From contig NC_015520.1 of NCBI RefSeq assembly GCF_000213255.1, forward strand, positions 1,880,001 through 1,944,000: a stretch of DNA of 64,000 nt. Reading direction: 5' to 3'. This stretch comes from Mahella australiensis 50-1 BON (lineage in GTDB: Bacteria > Bacillota > Clostridia > Mahellales > Mahellaceae). Shown in pieces: positions 1-8,158 of this stretch (position 1 is the first letter of the stretch; each line of letters starts with the position of its first letter). Under the pieces are notes generated by a model. It was not told where the DNA came from. It searched no databases and worked only from the letters and a program-made list of their open reading frames with translations. A program made the translations under genes and the position numbers.

Positions 1-612
1 AGACCATTTCTCCTCAGGGTCTAAAAATATTACGTTATAATGGCCACCTTCAGAATATGTATGAACAAATGCAGCTATCTGGCCACTTTGTATAACCTTA
101 TTTGTTTGCAAGTCACTTACTTTGAAAATATTATGCGGTACATTGCCGGGGAATTCAAACTCAGCATCATCATCCACCTTAGAGCTCATTTCAAACGCTA
201 TACCGTTTATTATGCGCTTATGATCTCCCTTGTTGGAAACTTCGACACCTATTCTTACTACACCGTTTCCCAAACTGTACAGTATAGAAATGTGCAAACC
301 ATCAACCTGATAATTAGCTACTAAAGTACCTTCTCTCTTATCAAAGCCCATAAAATTTTTGCTGCTGTCAGAACCTACTTTAGGTACGATAGCAGGTACT
401 TCCCATGTATGCAAATTATCCAACTCCTGAAATGCCAATGTATTCCACTTAAATTCGCCATCGCAGCCTACATCTATGTCAAACGTACAATTATCTAATT
501 TCATCTCTGCACCCGACATAGATATTAAACGACCCGAAGCCTTATCAAAATTGCAATTTATATTGTTATCAAATAGCACGATGACCTTTCCGTCATCTTT
601 TACCTCAGCCAT
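1..612 (-). CDS. Unrecognised protein, N-terminal 204 residues (runs off the window edge)
   Basis: An open frame starts at an ATG at 610-612 and stays open to base 1, so the gene continues beyond the window. A strong ribosome binding site (GGAGGA) lies about six bases before the ATG. The visible 204 residues begin MAEVKDDGKVIVLF. They are rich in short alternating hydrophobic stretches, as in a beta-sandwich, with no signal peptide, membrane segment or catalytic motif that I recognise. Such folds often precede the catalytic domain of cytoplasmic glycoside hydrolases, and the sugar-acid genes upstream would fit, but that is inference. Two LacI-type operators lie in the 214-base leader. I do not recognise the family. 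Confidence 0.8.
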   Translation of the reverse strand, partial: MAEVKDDGKVIVLFDNNINCNFDKASGRLISMSGAEMKLDNCTFDIDVGCDGEFKWNTLAFQELDNLHTWEVPAIVPKVGSDSSKNFMGFDKREGTLVANYQVDGLHISILYSLGNGVVRIGVEVSNKGDHKRIINGIAFEMSSKVDDDAEFEFPGNVPHNIFKVSDLQTNKVIQSGQIAAFVHTYSEGGHYNVIFLDPEEKWS

Positions 613-650
613 ATATCTTCCTCCACATCTTTTGCTCAGAGCCACTCATT

Positions 651-666
651 GATTAAACGTTTAACC
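651..666. promoter_or_regulatory. LacI-family operator candidate 1
   Basis: The core TTAAACGTTTAA (653-664) is a perfect palindrome with a central CG, the classic shape of a LacI/GalR-family operator. It lies about 40 bases before the start codon of the partial gene at 612. A second copy with one mismatch is at 763-778, 112 bases away centre to centre. No LacI-type regulator is encoded in this window. Confidence 0.6.
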
Positions 667-762
667 ATCAGGGCCTTTTTAACCCTTTACGATAACATCG
701 TTATTTAAGTTCGTAATATTTCACAGAAAAAATGCCTACAATCCTATTTTGCCGTCGCTTAT

Positions 763-778
763 GGTTAAACGTTTTACT
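763..778. promoter_or_regulatory. LacI-family operator candidate 2
   Basis: TTAAACGTTTTA (765-776) matches operator 1 with one change and shares its GG/CC flank on one side. It lies between the UxaA-like stop (827) and the partial gene, so it probably serves the latter. Two spaced operators would allow repression by looping. Confidence 0.5.
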
Positions 779-826
779 ATATACATAGTACTCTTTAAAC
801 TTGAGGCTGTCAACTACTTTTTTTAT

Positions 827-1987
827 TCACACAGAGCAAGCTATTTGATATATACCAGCCTCGCAAAAGCCGAGCATTTCGGCCTTTGTGAGTTTACCGC
901 CGGCTACCTTAAGTATTTCGTCGTATATTTTCAAGCCCATGCTTTCTATAGTATCTTGCCCTGTTAATATAGTACCTGCATTTATATCTATATTATCGAG
1001 CATTTTTGAATAGATATCCGGGTTACCGGTTATCTTTATGACAGGTGCTACGGGATTACCTAAAGGCGTGCCTAATCCAGTCGTAAAAGCAATTATCTGG
1101 CACCCTCCGGCCACCATACCTGTGACCGCTTCTACATCATAGCCCGGTGTATCCATTATATTCAAACCTCTTGCAAAAGGCGCATCAGCATACCCTATAA
1201 CATCTACTATAGGCGATAAGCCGCCTTTATGTATGCATCCCAACGACTTCTCTTCTATGGTGGTTAAACCTCCTTCCATATTGCCTGGAGAAGGATTACC
1301 GCCACGCAAATCAACACCCAATCGCTTTACCTCTTGCTCAACATTAGAAACTATTTCAAGTATTTTAGCTGCTACCCTTTTATTTATCGCCCTTTTGGCC
1401 AATAAATGCTCGGCACCTATAAATTCCGTCGTTTCTGAAAGAATTGATGTGCCTCCGTCGTTAACTATCATATCGCTGGCATAGCCTAGTGCTGGATTAG
1501 CAGCAATACCCGATGTGGGATCGGAACCGCCGCATTTAGGCCCGAGAATCAATTGCGAGCTGTCGCATTGAGTCCTCTGCTCCAGCGAGGCCTGCTCCAC
1601 CATTTGGTATGCATATTCCACGCCTTTAGCTATCGCCCTTACAGTGCCACCCTCCTTCTGTATAATCACCGTTTTTACAGGCTTATGTCCCCTATCTTCT
1701 ATTTCCTGGGCTAATATATATGGTTGAGCTGTCTCGCAGCCAAGGCCTATCAATACGACCCCGTACACATTCGGGTTTATACCCAAGCCCACCAGCGTCT
1801 TTATGGTTTGTTCGGCATCATTTCCGATCTGCCCGCATCCGCGAACGTTGGTAAATGTTGTTGTGCCTTTGACTTGATAGGAGATCATTCGAGCTGTTTC
1901 CGAAGAGCATGAAACGGCAGGCAGTATTAGCACATGATTTCGCACCCCTACCCTGCCGTCACTCCTTTTATAGCCCATAAACATCAT
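827..1987 (-). CDS. UxaA-family dehydratase, large (C-terminal) subunit
   Basis: The 386 residues match the catalytic part of the altronate/galactarate dehydratase (UxaA/GarD) family. The N-terminus carries GYKRSDGRVGVRN, followed by Cys-rich and Gly-rich stretches such as GCGQIGNDAEQT and LGPKCGGSD that are typical of the family. These enzymes dehydrate sugar acids (altronate, galactarate) to keto-deoxy acids. The N-terminal SAF domain of full-length UxaA is encoded separately just upstream, and the two genes overlap in an ATGA (1984-1987), which implies translational coupling and a heteromeric enzyme. A GGGGGT site lies about ten bases before the ATG. The exact substrate cannot be read from sequence; D-altronate is a reasonable guess given the DapA-family neighbour. 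Confidence 0.9.
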   Translation of the reverse strand: MMFMGYKRSDGRVGVRNHVLILPAVSCSSETARMISYQVKGTTTFTNVRGCGQIGNDAEQTIKTLVGLGINPNVYGVVLIGLGCETAQPYILAQEIEDRGHKPVKTVIIQKEGGTVRAIAKGVEYAYQMVEQASLEQRTQCDSSQLILGPKCGGSDPTSGIAANPALGYASDMIVNDGGTSILSETTEFIGAEHLLAKRAINKRVAAKILEIVSNVEQEVKRLGVDLRGGNPSPGNMEGGLTTIEEKSLGCIHKGGLSPIVDVIGYADAPFARGLNIMDTPGYDVEAVTGMVAGGCQIIAFTTGLGTPLGNPVAPVIKITGNPDIYSKMLDNIDINAGTILTGQDTIESMGLKIYDEILKVAGGKLTKAEMLGFCEAGIYQIACSV

Positions 1988-2271
1988 GATTCAGTGTACC
2001 CCCTTAAACTTCTGACATTATGAACATGCACATGCGCTCCAATCGGAATGTTTTGCGTAGCCTCGCCTATAGTTTCTCCGTATTTGATTACCTTCTGTCT
2101 TGCCGGTATACTCATTATGGCAAATTTATGATATTTGGGTATGGCTTCTATAACTTTATAATACAATACGTCTTCTCCACATCTTATATCCACAAGATCA
2201 TCAGCACTTAAGTTATCCAATGCAACAGCCACATTATCGTCTTTGTTTATAATCAACGCCTTATAGTTCAT
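1984..2271 (-). CDS. UxaA-family dehydratase, small SAF-domain subunit
   Basis: About 95 residues corresponding to the SAF domain that forms the N-terminus of one-piece altronate dehydratases (IGAHVHVHNVRS near the end). I chose the ATG at 2269-2271 (MNYKALII) because GGTGGAGG sits directly before it. The frame stays open 18 bases further to a GTG at 2289, but that would put the ribosome binding site inside the coding sequence. The stop overlaps the start of the large-subunit gene by four bases. The gene follows the DapA-family gene by 21 bases, so the three form an operon. The small subunit is expected to shape or cap the active site of the large one. Confidence 0.85.
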   Translation of the reverse strand: MNYKALIINKDDNVAVALDNLSADDLVDIRCGEDVLYYKVIEAIPKYHKFAIMSIPARQKVIKYGETIGEATQNIPIGAHVHVHNVRSLRGYTES

Positions 2272-2292
2272 ATATATTCCTCCACCCACCTT

Positions 2293-3186
2293 TTACAAGT
2301 ATGTACGCAAGATCGTTTTAAGTTCATACAATTTATCGTACGGCATCCTGCCTGCTGGTATGCGGTCAGCCATATTATCCTCACTTATTATGTTGGCAGC
2401 TAATAATGCCTCCTTTATGACGGTAGAACCCGGTCTCCACAATCCGTATAGCTTCATCAGATGTGAAAGCGTTCTGTTTTGGCGCTCTATCCCAGTTATA
2501 TTGCCGTTTCTATACTCTTTGTACAATCCGACCAATACATCGGGCGCAAAGTTCGATATGCCACCGATAACCCCACTCCCTCCCAGGCTTAATGTGGGTA
2601 AGAGATAATCGTCAAAGCCGCAAAATACATGCACCCCCCGTTGCACACTTTGAGCCACATCTATAATAGCCCTTATATGGCTTAAGCTATCTATAGTATC
2701 CTTTATGCCAACCACCGCCGGTATGTGTTCTATGATATTTTTGAAAATGCCTGGGGTAATACAATAACCTGTAAGGGCTGGATAATTATAAATCATTATG
2801 GGGATATCCGAATTATTGGCTAAGAACTCATAGTATCGGTAATATGTGTCATCTTCATAATTAAAATAGTAAGGAGTTATGACCATAGCATAATCGGCCC
2901 CTGTTTTGGAGGCATATTGGGTTAACTCAAGCGATTCTCGGCCATATGTGGAGCCTGTTCCCACCAGCACCTTTACGCGATGATTGACCTGTTTAACAGC
3001 AAAATCAATGAATTCTTTGCGTTCATCCATTGAAAGATATGGAAACTCGCCAGTGCTACCCATAAACAATATTCCGTTTATGCCCTTGCTTAACAAATAT
3101 TCTACGAGATGCGATTCTGCATCATAATCAACGTATCCCTGTTTATCAAATAGGGTTACTATCGGTGTTATGACCCCTTCGAGCAC
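2293..3186 (-). CDS. DapA-family (dihydrodipicolinate synthase/N-acetylneuraminate lyase) aldolase or dehydratase
   Basis: 297 residues, the usual length of this (beta/alpha)8 class I lyase family. Visible hallmarks are GSTGEF (43-48, substrate carboxylate/keto binding), Tyr133 in IYNYP, and the Schiff-base Lys162 in VVGIKDT. The start is a GTG at 3184-3186 with AGGAGG seven to eight bases upstream. Lysine biosynthesis is unlikely here: the gene leads an operon with a split UxaA-family dehydratase. A role in cleaving or dehydrating a 2-keto-3-deoxy sugar acid is therefore the better inference. The operon starts at the divergent region 3187-3337. Confidence 0.88.
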   Translation of the reverse strand: MLEGVITPIVTLFDKQGYVDYDAESHLVEYLLSKGINGILFMGSTGEFPYLSMDERKEFIDFAVKQVNHRVKVLVGTGSTYGRESLELTQYASKTGADYAMVITPYYFNYEDDTYYRYYEFLANNSDIPIMIYNYPALTGYCITPGIFKNIIEHIPAVVGIKDTIDSLSHIRAIIDVAQSVQRGVHVFCGFDDYLLPTLSLGGSGVIGGISNFAPDVLVGLYKEYRNGNITGIERQNRTLSHLMKLYGLWRPGSTVIKEALLAANIISEDNMADRIPAGRMPYDKLYELKTILRTYL

Positions 3187-3221
3187 GTCTTTATCCTCCT
3201 TTTTATCCTCTGATTATCTGT

Positions 3222-3250
3222 ACTTTATTACTTTACAGTAATATTGTCAA
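3222..3250 (-). promoter_or_regulatory. Promoter of the DapA/UxaA operon
   Basis: On the minus strand TTGACA (3250-3245), a 17-base spacer and TAAAGT (3227-3222) form a sigma-A-type promoter. The spacer holds a near-palindrome, TTACTGTAAAGTAA on that strand, a possible operator. The -35 box lies in one arm of the inverted repeat at 3242-3288. Confidence 0.6.
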
Positions 3251-3288
3251 GAGCCAACAAAAATTGCTTCGCAATCACCTTGACAATA
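3242..3288. repeat. Nested inverted repeat spanning both divergent -35 boxes
   Basis: TATTGTCAAG (3242-3251) and CTTGACAATA (3279-3288) are perfect 10-base inverted repeats. Between them is a second small hairpin, ATTGC-TTC-GCAAT (3263-3275). Each outer arm carries the TTGACA of one of the two divergent promoters, so a dimeric regulator bound here could switch both genes at once. Confidence 0.75.
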
Positions 3289-3308
3289 GGCATTTATATA
3301 GATAAACT
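3280..3308 (+). promoter_or_regulatory. Promoter of the LarA-family gene
   Basis: TTGACA (3280-3285), a 17-base spacer and TAAACT (3303-3308). It mirrors the minus-strand promoter in both -35 sequence and spacing. Confidence 0.55.
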
Positions 3309-3337
3309 ATATACAACACGAAGGGAGCGATAAAGCT

Positions 3338-4606
3338 ATGTCGTTTATAGACGAAATACTAGAACCTATATACATACCGCCGTTTTATAAGGTTACTCAG
3401 CATTTTCCCAGGCCTGTTTTATCAGACCTTGAAGATACAATATCCGACGAACTCAAAAAGCCCGGCACTATCGACAGAATATTGCCCGGCCAACGCATAG
3501 CAATAGCGGTAGGCAGTCGCGGCATAGCCAATCTGCCCACCATTGTAAAAGTATTGGCACAGTATATCAAGCAAGCAGGTGCATATCCGTTTATCATACC
3601 TGCTATGGGCAGCCATGGCGGGGCTACCGGCCCTGGTCAACAAAAAGTGTTGGAAAGTTTGGGCATTACTGAAGCTTCTGTCAATGCCCCCATAATCTCC
3701 GATATGGATGTCATGGAAATAGCCCAATCCGAATACGGCCATCCCGTATACATGGATAGAAACGCTTTTAACAGTGATGGAATTATTATAATAAACCGGA
3801 TAAAACCTCATACGGCCTTTCGTGGGATTTATGAAAGCGGCCTTATGAAAATGATAACCATAGGCCTGGGTAAACAAAAAGGCGCCGAAACGTGCCATGC
3901 TTTGGGCTTTAAGTATATGGCTCAGTTCGTGCCAGCTATCGCGAAAGCTGCTTTGTCAGCAGCAAATATATTATTCGGATTGGCTGTACTGGAAAATGCA
4001 TATGATGAAACATATAAAATCATTGCTATACCGGCCGAAACCATCCCCGATATAGAACCACAACTGCTCAATGAAGCCAAGGCACATATGCCTTGCATAA
4101 TGTTTGATCCCATCGATGTTCTTATTATAGATGAAATAGGCAAAAACATCAGCGGCGACGGTATGGACCCGAATATCACCGGTCGTTACCCCACTCCATA
4201 CGCAAGCGGCGGCCCATCGGTTAGCAAAATGGTGATACTAGATTTAACCGAGGCTACTCATGGAAATGCTAACGGACTGGGAACGGCGGATATGACCACC
4301 AAGCGCGCATATGAAAAAATCGATTGGGAACAAACCTATCCTAATGCCCTTACATCTACGGTAACCGGCCCGGTAAAGTTGCCTATGGTGTTAAAAAACG
4401 ATCGGCAAGCCATACAGGCTGCTGTGAAAACATGCAATGCGCCTGTACTGGAGAATGTACGCATGGTGCGTATAAAGAACACTTTGAAGCTCGAAGAAAT
4501 ATTGATATCACAGGCATTGTTGGATGAAGCCCTGTCCAATCCCAAAATAGATATAGTCAGCGGACCTTTTATGCTCCCCTTCGATAGTAACGGAAACTTA
4601 TTATAA
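3338..4606 (+). CDS. LarA-family (DUF2088) nickel-dependent racemase/epimerase homologue
   Basis: 422 residues matching the lactate racemase LarA family, whose characterised members use a nickel-pincer nucleotide cofactor to racemise or epimerise 2-hydroxy acids. Candidate metal/cofactor residues are His93 (in AMGSHGGAT), His158 (in RIKPHTAFRG), Lys171 and His187, in the order expected for the family. AGGGAGCG precedes the ATG. The gene is divergent from a sugar-acid dehydratase operon and shares its control region, so epimerisation of an aldonate or uronate-derived acid is more likely than lactate metabolism. Genes making the pincer cofactor (larB, larC, larE) are not in the window. The next gene converges after only eight bases, with no terminator visible. 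Confidence 0.82.
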   Translation: MSFIDEILEPIYIPPFYKVTQHFPRPVLSDLEDTISDELKKPGTIDRILPGQRIAIAVGSRGIANLPTIVKVLAQYIKQAGAYPFIIPAMGSHGGATGPGQQKVLESLGITEASVNAPIISDMDVMEIAQSEYGHPVYMDRNAFNSDGIIIINRIKPHTAFRGIYESGLMKMITIGLGKQKGAETCHALGFKYMAQFVPAIAKAALSAANILFGLAVLENAYDETYKIIAIPAETIPDIEPQLLNEAKAHMPCIMFDPIDVLIIDEIGKNISGDGMDPNITGRYPTPYASGGPSVSKMVILDLTEATHGNANGLGTADMTTKRAYEKIDWEQTYPNALTSTVTGPVKLPMVLKNDRQAIQAAVKTCNAPVLENVRMVRIKNTLKLEEILISQALLDEALSNPKIDIVSGPFMLPFDSNGNLL

Positions 4607-4614
4607 TAGCCATA

Positions 4615-5649
4615 CTACTTTTGGGTATATACACTGGCTATATCTTTTATCTCCACACCGGTATAATAGTGTTTAAGTATCTCCTGATAAGTGCTTCCAT
4701 TTTTAGCCATGCTATTGGCCCCGTATTGGCTCATGCCCACGCCGTGGCCATAGCCTATGGTTACTATTTTTATGTTGTTACCGTTAAAATATATCTTAAA
4801 ATTGGTAGAATTAAGATCGTATATGCTGCGAAATTCTGTGCCTTTTATTGTAACGTCGCCTACTTTTATATCCTTAACCCGGCCGCCTTCGCTGGTATCT
4901 AAGATGCTTATGGAGTTTTTGATATTTTTTGCATTAATGTTAGCGTTAGGATAGTGGGTTTTAAAGCTGCTAATAAAGTTTTGAACAGATATATCTTTTT
5001 CGGCGGTAAACTTGGGCGCGCTCTCCTCCCCATCGCTTGTAACGCTTTTCAGGTATGGCAGGTTCTGCGACCATACGTCACCTGAGTTTTCGGTTTTCCC
5101 ACCGCTTATGGCATGGAAAGCAGGTAATATAGGTTGATCATCGTATGTAATTATCTCACCCGCCGTATCATCCACGGCTTGGGCTATCTTTTTACTGTAT
5201 GCGTAATAATTTAACATACCCCATTTCTTTTTTTGTTCGTCCACAGATTCCCACGCCTGGCAATGCGCTGAGTCACTGCATATATCGGCTCCTGGATGTT
5301 TATCGCAACCCCCTTTGCCGAAAATTTTCATTTTATTTACCGCATACGTACGCGCTGCTACTGCTTGAGCCTTTAGAGCTTCCGGCTCGAACAACGCCGG
5401 CATTTCCGCTGCCACCACACCCTTAATATACTCCTCCAAAGGTATCTCTTCAAGCTTTCCGGCTTTCTCGTTATAAAAGTTTATTTTAATAGACTGAATG
5501 TCATCCAGCGACATGCCTATTTTATCATCGTCAGCTCGGTCTTGTTCGGCGGGTGTGAAATGGTTTATAGATATATTAACTATAATAAACGGAAATACGA
5601 CCGTCGCAATAATGACCAATACAACAACCCATAATATTATTCTTCCCAA
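4615..5649 (-). CDS. spoIID: Stage II sporulation protein D (peptidoglycan lytic transglycosylase)
   Basis: SpoIID is a membrane-anchored lytic transglycosylase that, with SpoIIM and SpoIIP, drives engulfment of the forespore. Near the N-terminus is one membrane segment (ILWVVVLVIIATVVFPFIIV). Then come the SpoIID domain with EYIKGVVAAEMPALFEPEALKAQ, where the Glu of AAEMP is the catalytic-site motif, and the C-terminal signature YGHGVGMSQYGA. I favour a TTG start at 5647-5649, which has GGGAGAGGA seven bases upstream. The ATG at 5673, which would add eight residues, has no ribosome binding site. The position downstream of murA is the conserved order in endospore formers. Confidence 0.95.
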   Translation of the reverse strand: MGRIILWVVVLVIIATVVFPFIIVNISINHFTPAEQDRADDDKIGMSLDDIQSIKINFYNEKAGKLEEIPLEEYIKGVVAAEMPALFEPEALKAQAVAARTYAVNKMKIFGKGGCDKHPGADICSDSAHCQAWESVDEQKKKWGMLNYYAYSKKIAQAVDDTAGEIITYDDQPILPAFHAISGGKTENSGDVWSQNLPYLKSVTSDGEESAPKFTAEKDISVQNFISSFKTHYPNANINAKNIKNSISILDTSEGGRVKDIKVGDVTIKGTEFRSIYDLNSTNFKIYFNGNNIKIVTIGYGHGVGMSQYGANSMAKNGSTYQEILKHYYTGVEIKDIASVYTQK

Positions 5650-5685
5650 GTTTATCCTCTCCCATATAATCATCGGTATTTAATA

Positions 5686-6972
5686 TTATATGATAGATGC
5701 TGCGGATTTAACATGAGAAATTTTTATACGCTCTATATCGGCCCCCAGCTCACGCAATTGATCTTCTAAATTCATGTATCCCCTATCTACATGATATATG
5801 TCGGTAACCACGGTCTCGCCCTCCGCTATAAGGCCGGCTAATATGAGCGCAGCACCAGCGCGCAAGTCGGTAGCCTTGACTTCGCTGCCGTTCAGCGACT
5901 GTACCCCCTCTATAACGGCCATATTACCGTCTATTTTTATATTGGCGCCCATCTGCCTTAATTCGTTGACATGCATAAATCGATTTTCAAATACTGTCTC
6001 TACTATAATACTGGTACCAGGAGTCACAGCCAATAGACTAATCATCTGAGCCTGCATATCGGTAGGAAATCCCGGGTATGGCAACGTTTTTATATCTACG
6101 GGCTTATAAGGGGGATTCCCCGCAACGCGTATGCTATCCTCCTGCTCTATTATCTGTACGCCCATCTCTTCGAGTTTGGCTTGAACCGCCATTATATGCT
6201 CCGATATTACATTGTCTATTATAACGTCTCCGCCGGTGATAGCGGCGGCCACCATAAAGGTACAAGCTTCTATGCGATCGGGTATTACACAATGCCTCGT
6301 CCCTCTAAGTTCCTCCACCCCTTCTATCTTTATGGTATCGGTGCCGGCACCTGTAACGCATGCCCCCATAGCGTTGAGGAAATTAGCCAGATCTACTATT
6401 TCCGGTTCTTCAGCAGCATTGGATATAACAGTGCAACCATCAGCTAATGTAGCAGCCATCATAATATTTTCGGTAGCTCCCACACTAGGGAAATCCAAAT
6501 ATATTTTAGCACCTTTCAATCGTCTGGCCCTGGCTTCTATAAATCCTTTATCGTTGCTTATCTCAGCTCCCATCGCAGCTAATCCTTTAAGATGTAAGTC
6601 TATAGGCCTGGCCCCTATGGCACATCCTCCCGGCATGGATATCCTTACCCTGCCGAGACGAGCAAGTATAGGCCCCATTACCAAAAAAGATGCCCGCATC
6701 TTTTTAATCAATTCATAGGGGGCCTGATAGCTGACCAGGTCCCCCATATCTATATAAAGTACGCTGCCGGACAATTTTAAGCGCGCTCCAAAGTGCTGCA
6801 GCATTTTCATCATAACGCGCATATCATCCAGCAGAGGTACGCCCTCTATAATGCTGCGGCCCGATGACAGCAATGACGCTGCCATAATAGGCAGGACAGC
6901 ATTCTTGGAACCGTTTATCTTTATTCTGCCCTTCAAAGGCTGACTCTTGTGAATAACGAACGCATCCTCCAC
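5686..6972 (-). CDS. murA: UDP-N-acetylglucosamine 1-carboxyvinyltransferase
   Basis: MurA transfers enolpyruvate from PEP to UDP-GlcNAc, the first committed step of peptidoglycan synthesis. The Lys-Asn pair of INGSKNA (residues 23-24) and the catalytic Cys117 in the loop PGGCAIGARPID are present, so it should be fosfomycin-sensitive in type. The GTG at 6970-6972 is the likely start: GGGAGG lies nine bases upstream, and the N-terminus then has the normal length. The frame stays open to 7014 but adds residues the family lacks. It lies between spoIID and the ywmB-like gene, as in Bacillus. Confidence 0.95.
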   Translation of the reverse strand: MEDAFVIHKSQPLKGRIKINGSKNAVLPIMAASLLSSGRSIIEGVPLLDDMRVMMKMLQHFGARLKLSGSVLYIDMGDLVSYQAPYELIKKMRASFLVMGPILARLGRVRISMPGGCAIGARPIDLHLKGLAAMGAEISNDKGFIEARARRLKGAKIYLDFPSVGATENIMMAATLADGCTVISNAAEEPEIVDLANFLNAMGACVTGAGTDTIKIEGVEELRGTRHCVIPDRIEACTFMVAAAITGGDVIIDNVISEHIMAVQAKLEEMGVQIIEQEDSIRVAGNPPYKPVDIKTLPYPGFPTDMQAQMISLLAVTPGTSIIVETVFENRFMHVNELRQMGANIKIDGNMAVIEGVQSLNGSEVKATDLRAGAALILAGLIAEGETVVTDIYHVDRGYMNLEDQLRELGADIERIKISHVKSAASII

Positions 6973-7050
6973 TTCTCGATGCCTCCCAAACTTTATTGCA
7001 AGTTTTAAACCCACTAATCATTATACGCTATTATCGCGCCTTCGGTTACT

Positions 7051-7785
7051 TTAATACTCTACTGTAATAAGCGGCATGCCCAGCCATACGTCAGTACGGT
7101 TATCATATGAGTTATATCGCGCAGCAAGCTGCATATTGGCCTTGCGTCCCTTTATATCCACATAATGCCTTATAGAAGGACTATAAGCGGTCGTACTGTG
7201 CAGCTTTTCGGATTTTATGCCCTCTACATATTGTGCATTCAACGACTTAAAAGCAACGCTATTCAATCTATCGAGCGTTTGCTGTCTGGCCTCGCCTTTA
7301 ATATACCCTTTCAACGCAAGGCTCATATGAATATTTTCGCTATACTGCTTCAGTCCTTTTTCTATAGATTTTACAATATCATCCAACTTAGCGTTTTGAA
7401 TATCGCCACAGGCATTTACGGTTATATAACTTTGCGTATCGTCAACATCATCCGACATTCGAACCGATACGGATACATTATCGCTATATATTTTTATCCA
7501 ATGTTGTGCCTCATCGTCTACGACATCACATCTATAAGGCGATTTTATGATATCTATAGCTTTTGCTACATCATTGCCCAACTGCCTGATCTGCGTACCA
7601 TCGTGTTCCTTATTATTTACGTTAATCCACGCATTGATACTATAAATTTCTGGCATTATGTCCATATTCATAAATGCTTTTTGTATTTGTGCGACATCAT
7701 CGGCCCATGATGTATTTACAGACGCATAACCTGCCATAATAAGCGTCATGAGCAGTGCGATTGCCACAAAAATAATGTTGCGCAT
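7051..7785 (-). CDS. YwmB-like exported protein
   Basis: A 244-residue protein with a clear signal peptide (MRNIIFVAIALLMTLIMAGYA) and an otherwise soluble extracellular part. The position immediately upstream of murA, which in turn precedes spoIID, is where Bacillus carries ywmB. Length and architecture agree with the YwmB family, whose fold resembles a TATA-box-binding-protein module and whose function is unknown. The ATG at 7785 is preceded by TGGAGGAG. The frame opens at a TTG 15 bases earlier, which would bury that site. The family call rests partly on gene order. Confidence 0.7.
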   Translation of the reverse strand: MRNIIFVAIALLMTLIMAGYASVNTSWADDVAQIQKAFMNMDIMPEIYSINAWINVNNKEHDGTQIRQLGNDVAKAIDIIKSPYRCDVVDDEAQHWIKIYSDNVSVSVRMSDDVDDTQSYITVNACGDIQNAKLDDIVKSIEKGLKQYSENIHMSLALKGYIKGEARQQTLDRLNSVAFKSLNAQYVEGIKSEKLHSTTAYSPSIRHYVDIKGRKANMQLAARYNSYDNRTDVWLGMPLITVEY

Positions 7786-7918
7786 TAAATTCTCCTCCAA
7801 CCATAGTGTATATAATGAAGTATTGCCACGAGATGGCGTTTTATACTGGCATGAATTTAAGCGATGAGTTTTTGATACACTACTAAAATAATATTAGCAT
7901 CAGAAAGGCGTGATAGAT

Positions 7919-8128
7919 GTGAAAGCAAGTGTCGATCCAGAATTATGCATAAGTTGCGGCGTATGTATAGACATATGCCCCGAAGTTTTCGATTGGGATG
8001 ATGACGGCCTTTCCCATGTCATAGTGGATGAAATCCCTGAAGAATTGGAAGATACCGTTGATGAGGCCGCAAATCAATGCCCAACCGAGGCCATTTTGGT
8101 TGAACGTACCGCGTTTAGTCGTAAATAA
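7919..8128 (+). CDS. [4Fe-4S] ferredoxin
   Basis: A 69-residue acidic ferredoxin starting MKASVDPELC. The cluster motif CISCGVCIDICP and a distant CPTEAI give the ligand pattern of the single-[4Fe-4S] ferredoxins of anaerobes and Thermotoga. The extra Cys of the first motif could take part in a disulfide in some relatives, but the usual partner Cys is absent here. The GTG at 7919 is preferred because GAAAGG lies ten bases upstream. An in-frame GTG nine bases earlier sits almost on that site. It is an electron carrier for cytoplasmic redox enzymes. The next gene begins 30 bases downstream behind its own AGGAGG. Confidence 0.92.
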   Translation: MKASVDPELCISCGVCIDICPEVFDWDDDGLSHVIVDEIPEELEDTVDEAANQCPTEAILVERTAFSRK

Positions 8129-8158
8129 TATATTTTACCCAGGAGGTTATACCGCTAA

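Noticed and set aside
2293-3186. Lysine-biosynthetic dapA
   Set aside because: The family motifs would allow it, but the operon with a UxaA-type dehydratase and divergence from a LarA-type gene point to sugar-acid catabolism.
3422-3898. Open frame of 158 codons on the minus strand
   Set aside because: It lies wholly inside the LarA-family gene on the other strand, has no ribosome binding site, and its translation has no recognisable motif.
6212-6718. Open frame of 168 codons on the plus strand
   Set aside because: Antisense shadow of murA, whose full set of active-site motifs is intact.
7165-7710. Open frame of 181 codons on the plus strand
   Set aside because: Antisense shadow of the ywmB-like gene, with biased Tyr/Ile-rich composition and no start signal.
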